A DNA stretch of 64,000 nucleotides from DASQLQ01 sp035629935 (GTDB lineage Bacteria > Actinomycetota > CADDZG01 > WHSQ01): contig DASQLQ010000031.1 of the NCBI GenBank assembly GCA_035629935.1, positions 1 through 64,000 on the forward strand, written 5' to 3'. The position numbers were made by a program, and so were the translations under genes. The notes beneath the pieces were generated by a model. That model made no database searches, was not told the DNA's origin, and worked only from the letters and a program-made list of their open reading frames with translations. Positions 56,156 through 64,000 of the stretch are shown here, one piece after another; positions within the stretch are counted from its first letter, which is position 1, and each line of letters starts with the position of its first letter.

Positions 56156-58195
56156 ATCCAGGCCGCGCAACGTCCCGATCTGCGCGTACTTTCACCAGAC
56201 GGTCGCGTCTCTTACCTGACCCTGCTCAAGAACAACCGGAACTTCCGGCGGTTCTTCATCGCCCAGTTCGTCTCCAGCCTGGGCGACTGGGTCGGGGTCA
56301 TCGCCATCGTGGTTCTCGCCAGTCAGATCGGCAACGGGCCGGCTGCCGTTGGGGCAGTCATGACCGCCAGGGTGTTGCCGGGCTTCGTGATCGGCCCGTT
56401 GGCCGGAGTCCTGGCCGATCGCTGGGATCGGAAGCGGACGATGGTTCTGGCCGACCTGGCGCGCGCCGTGATCATTTTTTCTTTGCCCTTCTTCAACAAC
56501 CTCGTCTATCTACTCTTGGCCTCGGCTGCTCTCGAGAGCCTGACCTTGATCTGGGGGCCCGCTAAGGACGCCTCGTTGCCTCACTTCGTCAAGACCGAGC
56601 ACCTCACACATGCAAACTCGCTGTCGTTGATCGGCGTCTATGCCCCGTGGCCACTGTCCTCGATCGTCTTCGCGTCTCTTGCCACTTTCGCCACCTTCCT
56701 AGGAACTCACGTTCCCGCTCTGTCAGGTTTGGAGGGCAACGAGGTGGCGCTGGCCCTGTGGCTTGATTCACTAACATTCGCTTTCTCCGGCGTGATGATC
56801 GCAACCCTCGTGATTCCCGCTTCCGTCAGACGCGCCGGTCGTCTCGATTTCGGAGCGATCAAGCGCGACCTGTTCGAAGGTCTCAAGTTCGTCGCGGGCA
56901 ACAAACAGGTACGACCTTGGCTGTTGGGGATCGCGTTCACGTTTGCTGCCGCCGGTGCGGTCTTCTCCCTCGGGGTGACGTTCGTCGAAGAGGTTCTCGG
57001 CGGAGACAAAGGTAGAGGGTTCCCCTTCCTGATCGGTTTCCTGGGTACCGGCATGATCCTTGGGCTTCTCGCAGTCGGGGGTCTTGCACGACGCATCCAA
57101 AAAGACGTTTTGTTCTCGTCGTCGATCCTCCTGTCGGGCGTGAGTCTCTTTGCTCTCGCTTCGGTAGCGAGCCTCGACCAAGCGATCCCGATCGCCAGCG
57201 CTTTGGGCTTCTTCGGAGGAGCTGCCTATTCGACCGGTTACGCATTGATGCACGAGGCGACGCGGGATGAGATGCGTGGGCGAACCTTCAGTGCCGCTTA
57301 CACCCTCATCAGGATCGGGACGCTTGTCGGACTAGGTGTCTTCCCGCTTGTTGCCGACCTGATCGGAGATCACCGCGTTGCTATGCCGTGGGGCGAGCTC
57401 GACATCCCGGGCACGCGCAGCACCTTATGGCTCGCCGGTCTTTTCGCGATGGCGGGGGGAGTGGTGTCGATGCGGGCCATCGGGGCACGGGCTCCGATGG
57501 TGCGACCTGTTGCCTCCGGGGCCCACGGATTCTTCATCGTGTTCGAAGGTGGCGAGGGGGCGGGGAAGAGCACACAGATGTCGGGTCTCGTTGGATGGCT
57601 TCAAGCGCGCGGCGAGGAGGTGGTTAGGTCCAGAGAACCGGGTGGGACCCGCATCGGAGAACGGATCCGCGAGCTATTGCTGGACCCGGAGGTCCCCGAC
57701 ATGGACCCCCGCACCGAAGCTCTGCTGTACGCGGCCGACCGTGCTCAACATGTTGCCGAGGTGATCCGGCCGGCTCTCGAAGCGGGCAAGGTCGTGGTGT
57801 CGGATCGATTCGTGGATTCGTCCCTGGCGTATCAAGGGCTGGCGCGTGGATTGGGACTCGAGGAGATCTACCGGATAAGTGAGTGGGCAACAGGGGGCCT
57901 ACTTCCGGATGTCGTTATCTATCTGAAGCTGGATCCTGAGGAGGGCATGCGTCGCGTTGATGGGGAACGTGACCGGATCGAGAGGGAAGAAGCTGAATTC
58001 CATCGCAAGGTATCGAGTGCTTACCTGGAACTCGCCGCGCGCTATCCGCATCGATTCGTGGTTCTCGATGCGTCCCGGCCCCCCAGTGAAGTCCACAGGG
58101 ATGTGATTGCTGCGCTGGAGGCACGAGATGACGACCGCGTTTCCGTGATGCTTGCCGGGAAAACGCTGCAACGACCCGGACCGCTTCCCCGATGA
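56156..58195 (+). CDS. tmk: MFS transporter-thymidylate kinase fusion (apparent ATC start)
   Basis: 679 residues if translation begins at ATC 56156, which has AAGGAG six bases upstream. No ATG, GTG or TTG occurs in frame before GTG 56309, although MFS-like coding (LLKNNRNFRRFFIAQFVSSLGD) clearly runs upstream of it. Residues 20-440 form an MFS permease (VLADRWDRKRT loop). Residues 455-670 are dTMP kinase: P-loop FEGGEGAGKST, REPGGTRIGE, and the DRFVDSSLAYQG motif. The fusion is known in actinobacteria. It makes dTDP for DNA synthesis; the transporter substrate is unknown. It overlaps holB by ATGA. Confidence 0.85.
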   Translation: MQAAQRPDLRVLSPDGRVSYLTLLKNNRNFRRFFIAQFVSSLGDWVGVIAIVVLASQIGNGPAAVGAVMTARVLPGFVIGPLAGVLADRWDRKRTMVLADLARAVIIFSLPFFNNLVYLLLASAALESLTLIWGPAKDASLPHFVKTEHLTHANSLSLIGVYAPWPLSSIVFASLATFATFLGTHVPALSGLEGNEVALALWLDSLTFAFSGVMIATLVIPASVRRAGRLDFGAIKRDLFEGLKFVAGNKQVRPWLLGIAFTFAAAGAVFSLGVTFVEEVLGGDKGRGFPFLIGFLGTGMILGLLAVGGLARRIQKDVLFSSSILLSGVSLFALASVASLDQAIPIASALGFFGGAAYSTGYALMHEATRDEMRGRTFSAAYTLIRIGTLVGLGVFPLVADLIGDHRVAMPWGELDIPGTRSTLWLAGLFAMAGGVVSMRAIGARAPMVRPVASGAHGFFIVFEGGEGAGKSTQMSGLVGWLQARGEEVVRSREPGGTRIGERIRELLLDPEVPDMDPRTEALLYAADRAQHVAEVIRPALEAGKVVVSDRFVDSSLAYQGLARGLGLEEIYRISEWATGGLLPDVVIYLKLDPEEGMRRVDGERDRIEREEAEFHRKVSSAYLELAARYPHRFVVLDASRPPSEVHRDVIAALEARDDDRVSVMLAGKTLQRPGPLPR

Positions 58196-59343
58196 GCGTT
58201 TGGGACACGCTGCGAGGGTCGCACGCGGCCGAGATCCTGTCCTCGCAGGTCGCCTCGGGCGAGGTCGCACATGCTTGGGTGCTGTTGGGCCCGGCGGGGT
58301 CCGGGAAACGACCCGCTGCACTCGCGCTCGCCGCTGCACTCGAGTGCACGGAGCAGCCCTTCACAGGGTGTGGCGCGTGCTCGGCGTGTCTGCGAGTCCT
58401 CCGCAGGAGATTTCCCGACGTGCATCACATCGTCCCAGAGGGCCCGCTGATCCCGGTCGACACGATCCGCGAACAGGTGATCCCGGAAGCCTCGCGCTCG
58501 CCGTTCGAGGGCCGATACAAGGTTTTCGTGATCGAAGAGGCCGACAGGATGAACGATTCCGCACAGAACGCTCTGTTGAAGACACTCGAGGAACCTCAGC
58601 CCGAAACTGTCTTCATCCTGATCTCGGATCGAGAAGAAGAGTTGCTCGACACGATCCGGTCGCGCTGTCGTGTCTTACGGATGGAGCCCGTCGACGAGCA
58701 AACGATCGTCGACCTGTTGACGAAGGAGGGGGCCGCGCTGGAGACGGCACTTCTCGCAGCCAGACTGTCCGAGGGGGATCTGGCCAGAGCTCGATTGTTC
58801 AGCTTTGACACGGATGTGATCGAACGGAGACGACTTTGGATGGGGATCGCTCGTCGACTTGCCTCTCCGATCGACGCTATGGATGCAGCGACCGAAGTGG
58901 TTAACGAAGCCAAGGAAGCAGCGAAAGCACTCGAACAACATCAGAAATCGGAAGTTACGGAGTTATCCGAAGCACTCGGGGAGGGACGTGGCACCGCCGG
59001 AGCGCGCAACGCGCTGGCGAAGCGACATAAACGCGAGTTGCGCCGAGCCGAGGAACAGGTGCTGGCTGAAGCACTCGGATCGCTCGCATCCTTATACCGA
59101 GATGTGCTCGCCACCCGAGCTGGGGGAGAAGAGGGGGTCACGAACCTCGACTTGATATCCGAGATCCGTACTTGGGCTGCATCTTCGGTCGGTGATTCGG
59201 AGTTGTTGCGAGCCGTCGAGCGATGTGTGGAGGCCCGAGCTTCGCTTCTGAAGAACGCCAATGTCGCGCTTGCGATCGAAGCAACCTTGGTGGAGCTGGC
59301 CCGGCTGGTGCCCGCTCAATCCCGGGTGGGGGCGCAAGCCTGA
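58192..59343 (+). CDS. holB: DNA polymerase III delta-prime subunit
   Basis: 383 residues. The AAA+ domain has the P-loop-like GPAGSGKRPAAL, a zinc-finger set CTEQPFTGCGACSACL, VFVIEEADRMNDSAQNALLKTLEEP (core NALLKTLEEP, which includes the sensor), and SRCRVLR (SRC motif). The C-terminal collar is helical. It is part of the clamp loader. Its position after topA and the tmk fusion and before tRNA-Thr matches the Streptomyces order. The last Lys of the canonical P-loop is present but followed by Arg, so ATP binding may be weak, as in many delta-prime subunits. Confidence 0.92.
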   Translation: MSVWDTLRGSHAAEILSSQVASGEVAHAWVLLGPAGSGKRPAALALAAALECTEQPFTGCGACSACLRVLRRRFPDVHHIVPEGPLIPVDTIREQVIPEASRSPFEGRYKVFVIEEADRMNDSAQNALLKTLEEPQPETVFILISDREEELLDTIRSRCRVLRMEPVDEQTIVDLLTKEGAALETALLAARLSEGDLARARLFSFDTDVIERRRLWMGIARRLASPIDAMDAATEVVNEAKEAAKALEQHQKSEVTELSEALGEGRGTAGARNALAKRHKRELRRAEEQVLAEALGSLASLYRDVLATRAGGEEGVTNLDLISEIRTWAASSVGDSELLRAVERCVEARASLLKNANVALAIEATLVELARLVPAQSRVGAQA

Positions 59344-59377
59344 GCAGATCGTTCCATTCATTACAATCACCGAACCC

Positions 59378-59450
59378 GCCGGGGTAGCTCAGTCGGTAGA
59401 GCGGCTCACTCGTAATGAGCAGGTCAGGGGTTCGATTCCCCTCCCCGGCT
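59378..59450 (+). tRNA. tRNA-Thr (anticodon CGT)
   Basis: 73 nt. Acceptor GCCGGGG pairs with CCCCGGC, the discriminator base is T, the D arm is GCTC-AGTCGGTAGA-GC, the anticodon loop is CTCGTAA with CGT, and the T loop is TTCGATT. CCA is not encoded. A TACAAT -10 lies ten bases upstream (59362-59367). The GNAT gene starts four bases after the 3' end. Confidence 0.97.
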
Positions 59451-59454
59451 CGTT

Positions 59455-59937
59455 TTGGTCGAGATTCGAGGCGCGGGAGCGGACGAGTGGTCGACGATCC
59501 GTAAGGTCCGGCTCGCCGCCCTGACTGACACACCCGACGCGTTCTGGGCCACGCATGTGGAAGAGATCGATAAACCCGAGGCCTGGTGGCGCCATTTCAT
59601 CAACGCCGGGGCGTGGTTCCTCGCGTGGGACGGCGATCGAGCGGTCGGGATAGTCGCAGTGTTGCGCGATCCCGAGCTCGGCGAGGCAACTAGACGGCTC
59701 ATATCGATGTGGGTTCATCCCGAGGCCCGTGGCGCCGGCATCGGGGTCGAGCTCGTCGACGCGGCCGTCGCCTGGGCCCGCGTCGATGGCGCCAGGGAGG
59801 TCCAGTTGGAAGTCACCGCAGGCAACGATGCCGCCGCCCGTCTTTACGAGCGGTGCGGTTTCTCACCGACCGGGGTGACCACGCCGCTGCCTCGTGACCC
59901 GGCTCTGATCGAGAGCGAATACCTCCTGGTTCTCTGA
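59455..59937 (+). CDS. GNAT-family N-acetyltransferase
   Basis: 160 residues with the GNAT fold: ISMWVHPEARGAGIGVELVDAAVAWA carries the acetyl-CoA pyrophosphate loop (RGAGIG), and NDAAARLYERCGF is the typical motif B. The start is TTG four bases after tRNA-Thr; no Shine-Dalgarno is separate from the tRNA sequence, so translation would begin near the 5' end after tRNA processing. Substrate unknown. Confidence 0.85.
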   Translation: MVEIRGAGADEWSTIRKVRLAALTDTPDAFWATHVEEIDKPEAWWRHFINAGAWFLAWDGDRAVGIVAVLRDPELGEATRRLISMWVHPEARGAGIGVELVDAAVAWARVDGAREVQLEVTAGNDAAARLYERCGFSPTGVTTPLPRDPALIESEYLLVL

Positions 59938-60050
59938 GCGCGCTAAACGAAGCCCGAAATGGTCCGGTTTAGCTATGGCTCTTTAGCCCCACATCCATAG
60001 ATTGGTAATCCAGGAATAGCCGGCGGCGGGCTCGGGGGAAAGCGATTTCG

Positions 60051-61478
60051 ATGATCAGGCGTAGTTGTGCGGTGCTGGGTGCCTCCCTTCTGTTAGCGAC
60101 CCTCACGCCCACCGCGCGTGCGCGGATGAACGTGACCACGGTTGCCACCCAAGCGCAGTCAGAGATGGGGGTCAGCTCTTTCGATCCCGGCCTCGGCTCC
60201 TTGGTGGCGCTCGCCTTTGATCATCAAGCGAACAACCTCTTCATCTACCCCGAGCATGGGGCCGAGATACTCGAGTACACGACCTCGGGCTCGCCGGTCG
60301 GTTCGGGGATCCCGCCGCCGGGAACGAGTAACGACATCGATATGGACTTCGCCGTTGAAGACCTCTCCGTGGGAGGCGAATCCGTATCCGAGGACACCCT
60401 GCTGGTGTCGAACGGCGAAAACGGCAACAAACTCTTCGCGCTGGACAAAGACACGGGGTCCGTGGAAGCCGAGCAACCCTTCAACACTGGGACGGTCACC
60501 GGTGGAGCACAACATCCGACCCGCGACTCGTTCTTCATCCTCTCGTTTGGCCAACAGGTGATCATTGAGATCGACTCGGATGACGGATCGGAATTGAACA
60601 GGTTCCCGGTGCAACCGGAAGGCTCCCCACAGTTCAGAACCAATTACAGCGATATAGATGTGAACAACGAGACCGGCAACATCATCCTCGTGAGCGATCT
60701 GCAGAACTCGATCCGTCACCTGTCGCCGACGGGCGAGTGGCTCGGGGACCTGGACGTTTTCAATGACGACGATGCAAGCCACCCCTTGCGTATCGATCTG
60801 ATGACCGGGCTCGCTATCGACGATGCGACCAAGGATGTCTGGATATCCACTAGGAGAGGCAGCGTATGGAGGCTCACAAACGCGTGGGACCATTTCTCAA
60901 CCGCCATCCCTTGTGAGTCCGATCCCAACGCTTTCTGCGGAGACGATGAGGACAACACGATCCAAGGAACTTCCGAGGACGACACGATCTATGCGGGTGG
61001 TGGCGACGATGTGATCGACGGTGGTGGAGGCAATGACGTCATCATCGGTGGAGCCGGAAACGATGTCCTCGCCGGTGGCGGTCAGAACGATCGGCTTAAT
61101 GGTGGACCGGGTAACGACATCGTCTCTGGTGACGCGTCCACAGCGGGGTCTCCCAGTGCTCTCGGACGAGCCGCTTTCATCTCGCTACTCCAGGAGGAAT
61201 CGCCCCCCGGCAAAGACGTTCTCCAGGGTGGTGGCGGCGAGGACACCGTGCTGGGCGGAGGGGGAGCGGACAAGGTTCTCGGCCAGGCCGGTAACGACGA
61301 CCTCGCGGGCGACGCTGGTCCCGATCTGTTGAAAGGTGGCGGAGGAGTGAACAACTTCGACGGGGGGCCGGGCAAAGACAAATGCGTCCTCGAGAACCGC
61401 AAAGACAAGACAGAGTCATGCGAGAAGAAGGCGAGAAGTTTCGCAAGAAGCTTCTGGCCCACGCGGTTGCCTCGATGA
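60051..61478 (+). CDS. exported propeller plus RTX-repeat calcium-binding protein 1
   Basis: 475 residues with a signal peptide (cleavage near TARA/RMN) and a Shine-Dalgarno-like GGGGGAAAG. Residues 35-285 are a beta-propeller-like region (FDPGLGSLVALAFDHQANNLFIYP and repeated strands). Residues 300-440 have RTX nonapeptides such as GGGDDVIDG, GGGNDVIIG and GAGNDVLAG, which bind calcium. The tail, from GGGGVNNFDGGPGKD, has two cysteines and ends FWPTRLPR. Because a Sec signal is present, type I secretion is unlikely. It overlaps the next gene by ATGA. Confidence 0.88.
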   Translation: MIRRSCAVLGASLLLATLTPTARARMNVTTVATQAQSEMGVSSFDPGLGSLVALAFDHQANNLFIYPEHGAEILEYTTSGSPVGSGIPPPGTSNDIDMDFAVEDLSVGGESVSEDTLLVSNGENGNKLFALDKDTGSVEAEQPFNTGTVTGGAQHPTRDSFFILSFGQQVIIEIDSDDGSELNRFPVQPEGSPQFRTNYSDIDVNNETGNIILVSDLQNSIRHLSPTGEWLGDLDVFNDDDASHPLRIDLMTGLAIDDATKDVWISTRRGSVWRLTNAWDHFSTAIPCESDPNAFCGDDEDNTIQGTSEDDTIYAGGGDDVIDGGGGNDVIIGGAGNDVLAGGGQNDRLNGGPGNDIVSGDASTAGSPSALGRAAFISLLQEESPPGKDVLQGGGGEDTVLGGGGADKVLGQAGNDDLAGDAGPDLLKGGGGVNNFDGGPGKDKCVLENRKDKTESCEKKARSFARSFWPTRLPR

Positions 61479-62962
61479 GTAACCCGACCGGCGGCTCATC
61501 CCAATGGCTACACCGTGCCTGGGCCCTCTTCCTCGTGATGGCGGTGTGGGTGATCCCTGCACCGGTCCTATCGAGCGAGTCCCATGCGGCTCAAGGGATC
61601 GACGGAACATCGATCAATGTGAGCTCGTTCAATCCGAATGAAGGCAGTCTTCTCGCGATCGGCTTCGATCCGGTTTCAGACAATCTGTTTCTCTATCCGC
61701 AATCGGGACCGGAGATATTCGAATACTCGACGTCGGGCTCCAGGATCGGCGCGATCCCCGTGCCGGGCTCAACGACGAGGGGTATCGGTCTTGATTTCGC
61801 CCTCGAGCCTTTGACGGTTGGTGGCCAGGTTGTTTCGCAGAACACCCTGCTCGTGGCGAATGGGGAGTCGTCCCCTTCCACTCTGTTTGCCGTCGATAAG
61901 AACGACGGCTCGATAGACGCACAACAAGCGACCCCAAGTTCATCGCTCAACGGTGGTACGCACGACATGAATCGAGATACTTTCCTCACGACGTATCACA
62001 TCGAGGACACGATTCGTGAGTTCGATCCGGGCGACGGAAGTATGCGGAGCACCGTCCCGGTTGCTCCTTCCGGTGCGCCGGCCTTCGACGTCTACAACGG
62101 TGACGTCGACGTAGATCCGGATTCGGGGAACATCCTGTTGGTGAGCAGTTCACAGAACCTCATCCGCCGACTTTCGCCGACCGGCGAATGGCTGGGTGAT
62201 GTGGACCTGTTCGACGAATCGACGGGGACCGCCGATCCGGAGAATGTTCACTCGATGTCTGGCATCGCCATCGATGGAGATACCAGAGACGTGTACGTGT
62301 CCGGCACCAACGGATCCGTGTGGAAGATCACCGGTTTGTTCGAGGCTTTCGAATCTTTCGATCAACCATCGCAGTGCCAGGATCCAGAGGCGATCTGTGG
62401 GGGCTCTGAGGACGAAGAGCTCGAGGGCACGCCCGAGGACGAGTTCATTTTCGGTGGCGGAGGTAACGACGAGATCGACGGTGGCGGCGGCAACGACATC
62501 ATCGTCGGAGGTAACGGCAACGATGTCATCATCGGCGGCCCCGGCAAGGACAAGATCACTGGTGGCTCGGGCAAGGACCGGATCGTTGGTGATAGCGAGC
62601 GGGGATCGTCTGCATCGCCTGCGCGCACCGGTGCGCGCAGCTACCAGGAAGCCCCAGCTGCAGATCAGCTTGCCGGTGGCGGAGGCAACGACTCGGTGTT
62701 CGGTGGGGGTGGAGCCGACCAGGTAGCAGGAGGTTCGGGGGAGGACAAGATCCTTGGGGAATCCGGCAACGACAAACTCAAGGGTGATGCAGGCAATGAC
62801 TTGCTCAAGGGCGGTGGTGGAGTGAACAACTTCGACGGCGGGCCGGGCAAGGACAAGTGCGTTCTCGAGAACCGCAAGGACAAGACCGAATCATGCGAGA
62901 AGAAGGCAAGGAGCTTCGCGAGGAGCTTCTGGCCAACGAGGTTGCCGCGGAGGCGTATATGA
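61475..62962 (+). CDS. exported propeller plus RTX-repeat calcium-binding protein 2
   Basis: 495 residues from the ATG that overlaps the previous stop. A signal-like hydrophobic segment (WALFLVMAVWVIPAPVLS) is followed by the same propeller-like domain as protein 1 (SSFNPNEGSLLAIGFD), RTX repeats (GGGNDEIDG, GGGNDIIVG, GNGNDVIIG), and the same tail. The last 47 shared residues are identical to protein 1 but with many synonymous differences, so this is an old duplication under strong protein-level selection. It has four extra C-terminal residues. It is coupled to the third gene by ATGA. Confidence 0.88.
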   Translation: MSNPTGGSSQWLHRAWALFLVMAVWVIPAPVLSSESHAAQGIDGTSINVSSFNPNEGSLLAIGFDPVSDNLFLYPQSGPEIFEYSTSGSRIGAIPVPGSTTRGIGLDFALEPLTVGGQVVSQNTLLVANGESSPSTLFAVDKNDGSIDAQQATPSSSLNGGTHDMNRDTFLTTYHIEDTIREFDPGDGSMRSTVPVAPSGAPAFDVYNGDVDVDPDSGNILLVSSSQNLIRRLSPTGEWLGDVDLFDESTGTADPENVHSMSGIAIDGDTRDVYVSGTNGSVWKITGLFEAFESFDQPSQCQDPEAICGGSEDEELEGTPEDEFIFGGGGNDEIDGGGGNDIIVGGNGNDVIIGGPGKDKITGGSGKDRIVGDSERGSSASPARTGARSYQEAPAADQLAGGGGNDSVFGGGGADQVAGGSGEDKILGESGNDKLKGDAGNDLLKGGGGVNNFDGGPGKDKCVLENRKDKTESCEKKARSFARSFWPTRLPRRRI

Positions 62963-64000
62963 CCCGAATGAATAGCACGCGATCCGTCGTCGCTCTTGTC
63001 CTCGTCATGGGCTTGTGGCTCATGCCGTCTCCCGTTGCGTCCCACGGATCTAGGAAGGCTCAGGGGACGTTCACACCCGAGACGTTCGAGTTGGATTCCC
63101 ACGACAACGACGACGACGGAGCGGCCGGACCGGTCGCGACGCGGGCGTCTCTGGAAACGGGAGTCGTTTACATCGTGACCGTCGATGGCACCTTCAGCAC
63201 CTGGGATGAGGCAACGTGGGAGAACCCGGGGGCTTGTGGCACGGCGGAGCCGGAACCCGAGAATCCCAGTTCCGGAACAAGCAATGGGCCCGTGTCGTCG
63301 GACGCCGAGTTCCTCCTTGCCGAACCGGCGTGGGGAGGACAGGACTGTAATGATCCCATCCCACGACACGATGGGGGTCCGTTCCAGATAGATGTCGGAT
63401 CCGGTTTCGTGCACCAGGAGCCGATCGGTGGAGAGCCGTCATCGCCGGCATCGGGCCACACCTATCAATATCGGGTGACGGGACGAGGCGTACCCGCTCA
63501 GTTCGAACTAGTTGAGGACCCGACGAGCGACAACTACGGCGTCCTGACCATCACGGTCGAGGCCCAGCCCACCGAGGACGATCCGCCTCCCCAATGTGGC
63601 GATGAAGGTGCGATCTGTGGTGGATCTGAGGACGAGGAGCTTCAGGGCACGCCCGAGGATGAGTTCATCTTCGGCGGTGGCGGTGATGACGAGATCGACG
63701 GCGGTGGCGGTAACGACATCATCGTCGGCGGGAGCGGCAACGACGTCATAACCGGGGGGCCGGGGACGGACCAGATCACCGGTGGCTCGGGCGAGGACCG
63801 GATCGTCGGGGATGCCCCGCGCGGTTCTTCGTCGGCGGTGCGGTCGGGAGTTAGAGCGAGCCAGGAAGAGCCCGCGGCCGACCAGCTAGCCGGAGGGGGA
63901 GGCAACGACGCTGTTTTCGGAGGTGGCGGGGCAGACCTTGTGGCAGGAGGGTCCGGCAAGGACAGGATCCTCGGAGAAGCCGGTAACGACGAGCTCAAAG
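62959..64000 (+). CDS. exported RTX-repeat protein 3 (3' partial)
   Basis: The frame opens at ATG 62959, overlapping the previous stop (ATGA), and runs off the window end; 347 codons are visible. A signal peptide (VVALVLVMGLWLMPSPVAS) is followed by a different N-terminal domain of about 170 residues (YIVTVDGTFSTWDEATWENPG, with several Cys) in place of the propeller. RTX repeats very like those of protein 2 follow (GGGNDIIVG, GSGNDVITG, GGSGEDRIVGDA). It shows that the RTX-tail module is combined with different ligand domains in one operon. Confidence 0.85.
   Translation, partial: MTRMNSTRSVVALVLVMGLWLMPSPVASHGSRKAQGTFTPETFELDSHDNDDDGAAGPVATRASLETGVVYIVTVDGTFSTWDEATWENPGACGTAEPEPENPSSGTSNGPVSSDAEFLLAEPAWGGQDCNDPIPRHDGGPFQIDVGSGFVHQEPIGGEPSSPASGHTYQYRVTGRGVPAQFELVEDPTSDNYGVLTITVEAQPTEDDPPPQCGDEGAICGGSEDEELQGTPEDEFIFGGGGDDEIDGGGGNDIIVGGSGNDVITGGPGTDQITGGSGEDRIVGDAPRGSSSAVRSGVRASQEEPAADQLAGGGGNDAVFGGGGADLVAGGSGKDRILGEAGNDELK

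Noticed and set aside
59938..60050. Riboswitch upstream of the RTX operon
   Set aside because: A small hairpin (CTATGG...CCATAG with GGCT/AGCC inside) is visible, but it matches no cyclic di-GMP, cyclic di-AMP or other riboswitch core that I know.
60960..64000. CRISPR-like short repeats
   Set aside because: The repeats are in frame with RTX nonapeptides and vary at codon third positions, so they are protein repeats, not a CRISPR array.

Overview
The window reads as chromosomal DNA of a GC-rich, probably uncultured actinobacterium. The main evidence is gene order. An HAD-IB hydrolase sits beside a Tad/Flp pilus operon, as in Rv3661 to Rv3654c. A BldG-like anti-anti-sigma factor, an anti-sigma kinase and an H+-pyrophosphatase are followed by topA, an MFS-Tmk fusion, holB and tRNA-Thr, as in Streptomyces. 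A KimA-like permease, an OB-fold protein and a TrkA pair match Rv2690c to Rv2694c, and senX3-regX3 follows pstSCAB-phoU. A SigH-type sigma factor, an F420-type oxidoreductase and a tRNA-Sec suggest a deep branch rather than a standard Streptomyces or Mycobacterium. These synteny statements come from memory, not from a search.

Layout. 1-5033: end of an unknown gene, an MTHFR-family enzyme, an ECF sigma factor with a membrane tail, two small proteins, a GT4 mannosyltransferase-like enzyme and an HD-GYP protein. 5092-11007: exported proteins (propeller plus vWA, LVIVD, unknown, M28 peptidase). 11076-14070: LOG-family enzyme, small unknown, EamA transporter, F420-type oxidoreductase. 14104-22210: the phosphate regulon, with a PHO box between pstS and the divergent DUF47-Pit genes. 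22232-29475: PAC2 protein, SigH, a lone type IV pilin, tRNA-Sec, and small redox and regulatory genes. 29527-35641: topoisomerase IB, transporters, an SOS-boxed radical SAM gene and two cell-wall hydrolases. 35651-41444: HAD hydrolase and Tad operon, ending in a TadG-like/M15 peptidase fusion. 41434-48611: metallopeptidase, LCP protein, BldG pair, and a DtxR-type regulator coupled to H+-pyrophosphatase. 48612-53229: potassium homeostasis genes. 53196-59937: DedA, topA, MFS-Tmk, holB, tRNA-Thr, GNAT. 60051-64000: three coupled RTX-repeat exported proteins, the last cut by the window end.

No gene-free stretch exceeds 300 bases. Many mRNAs look leaderless: a TANNNT box lies 6-7 bases before the start codon of at least eleven genes, while others have clear Shine-Dalgarno sequences or ATGA coupling.

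The items I consider most worth checking are: a hairpin repeated three times just after stop codons, with compensating base changes; a 161-bp structured element with terminal inverted repeats inside the Tad operon; the TadG-M15 fusion; an apparent ATC start codon for the MFS-Tmk fusion; and the identical C-terminal tail of the RTX proteins, which differs only at synonymous sites.
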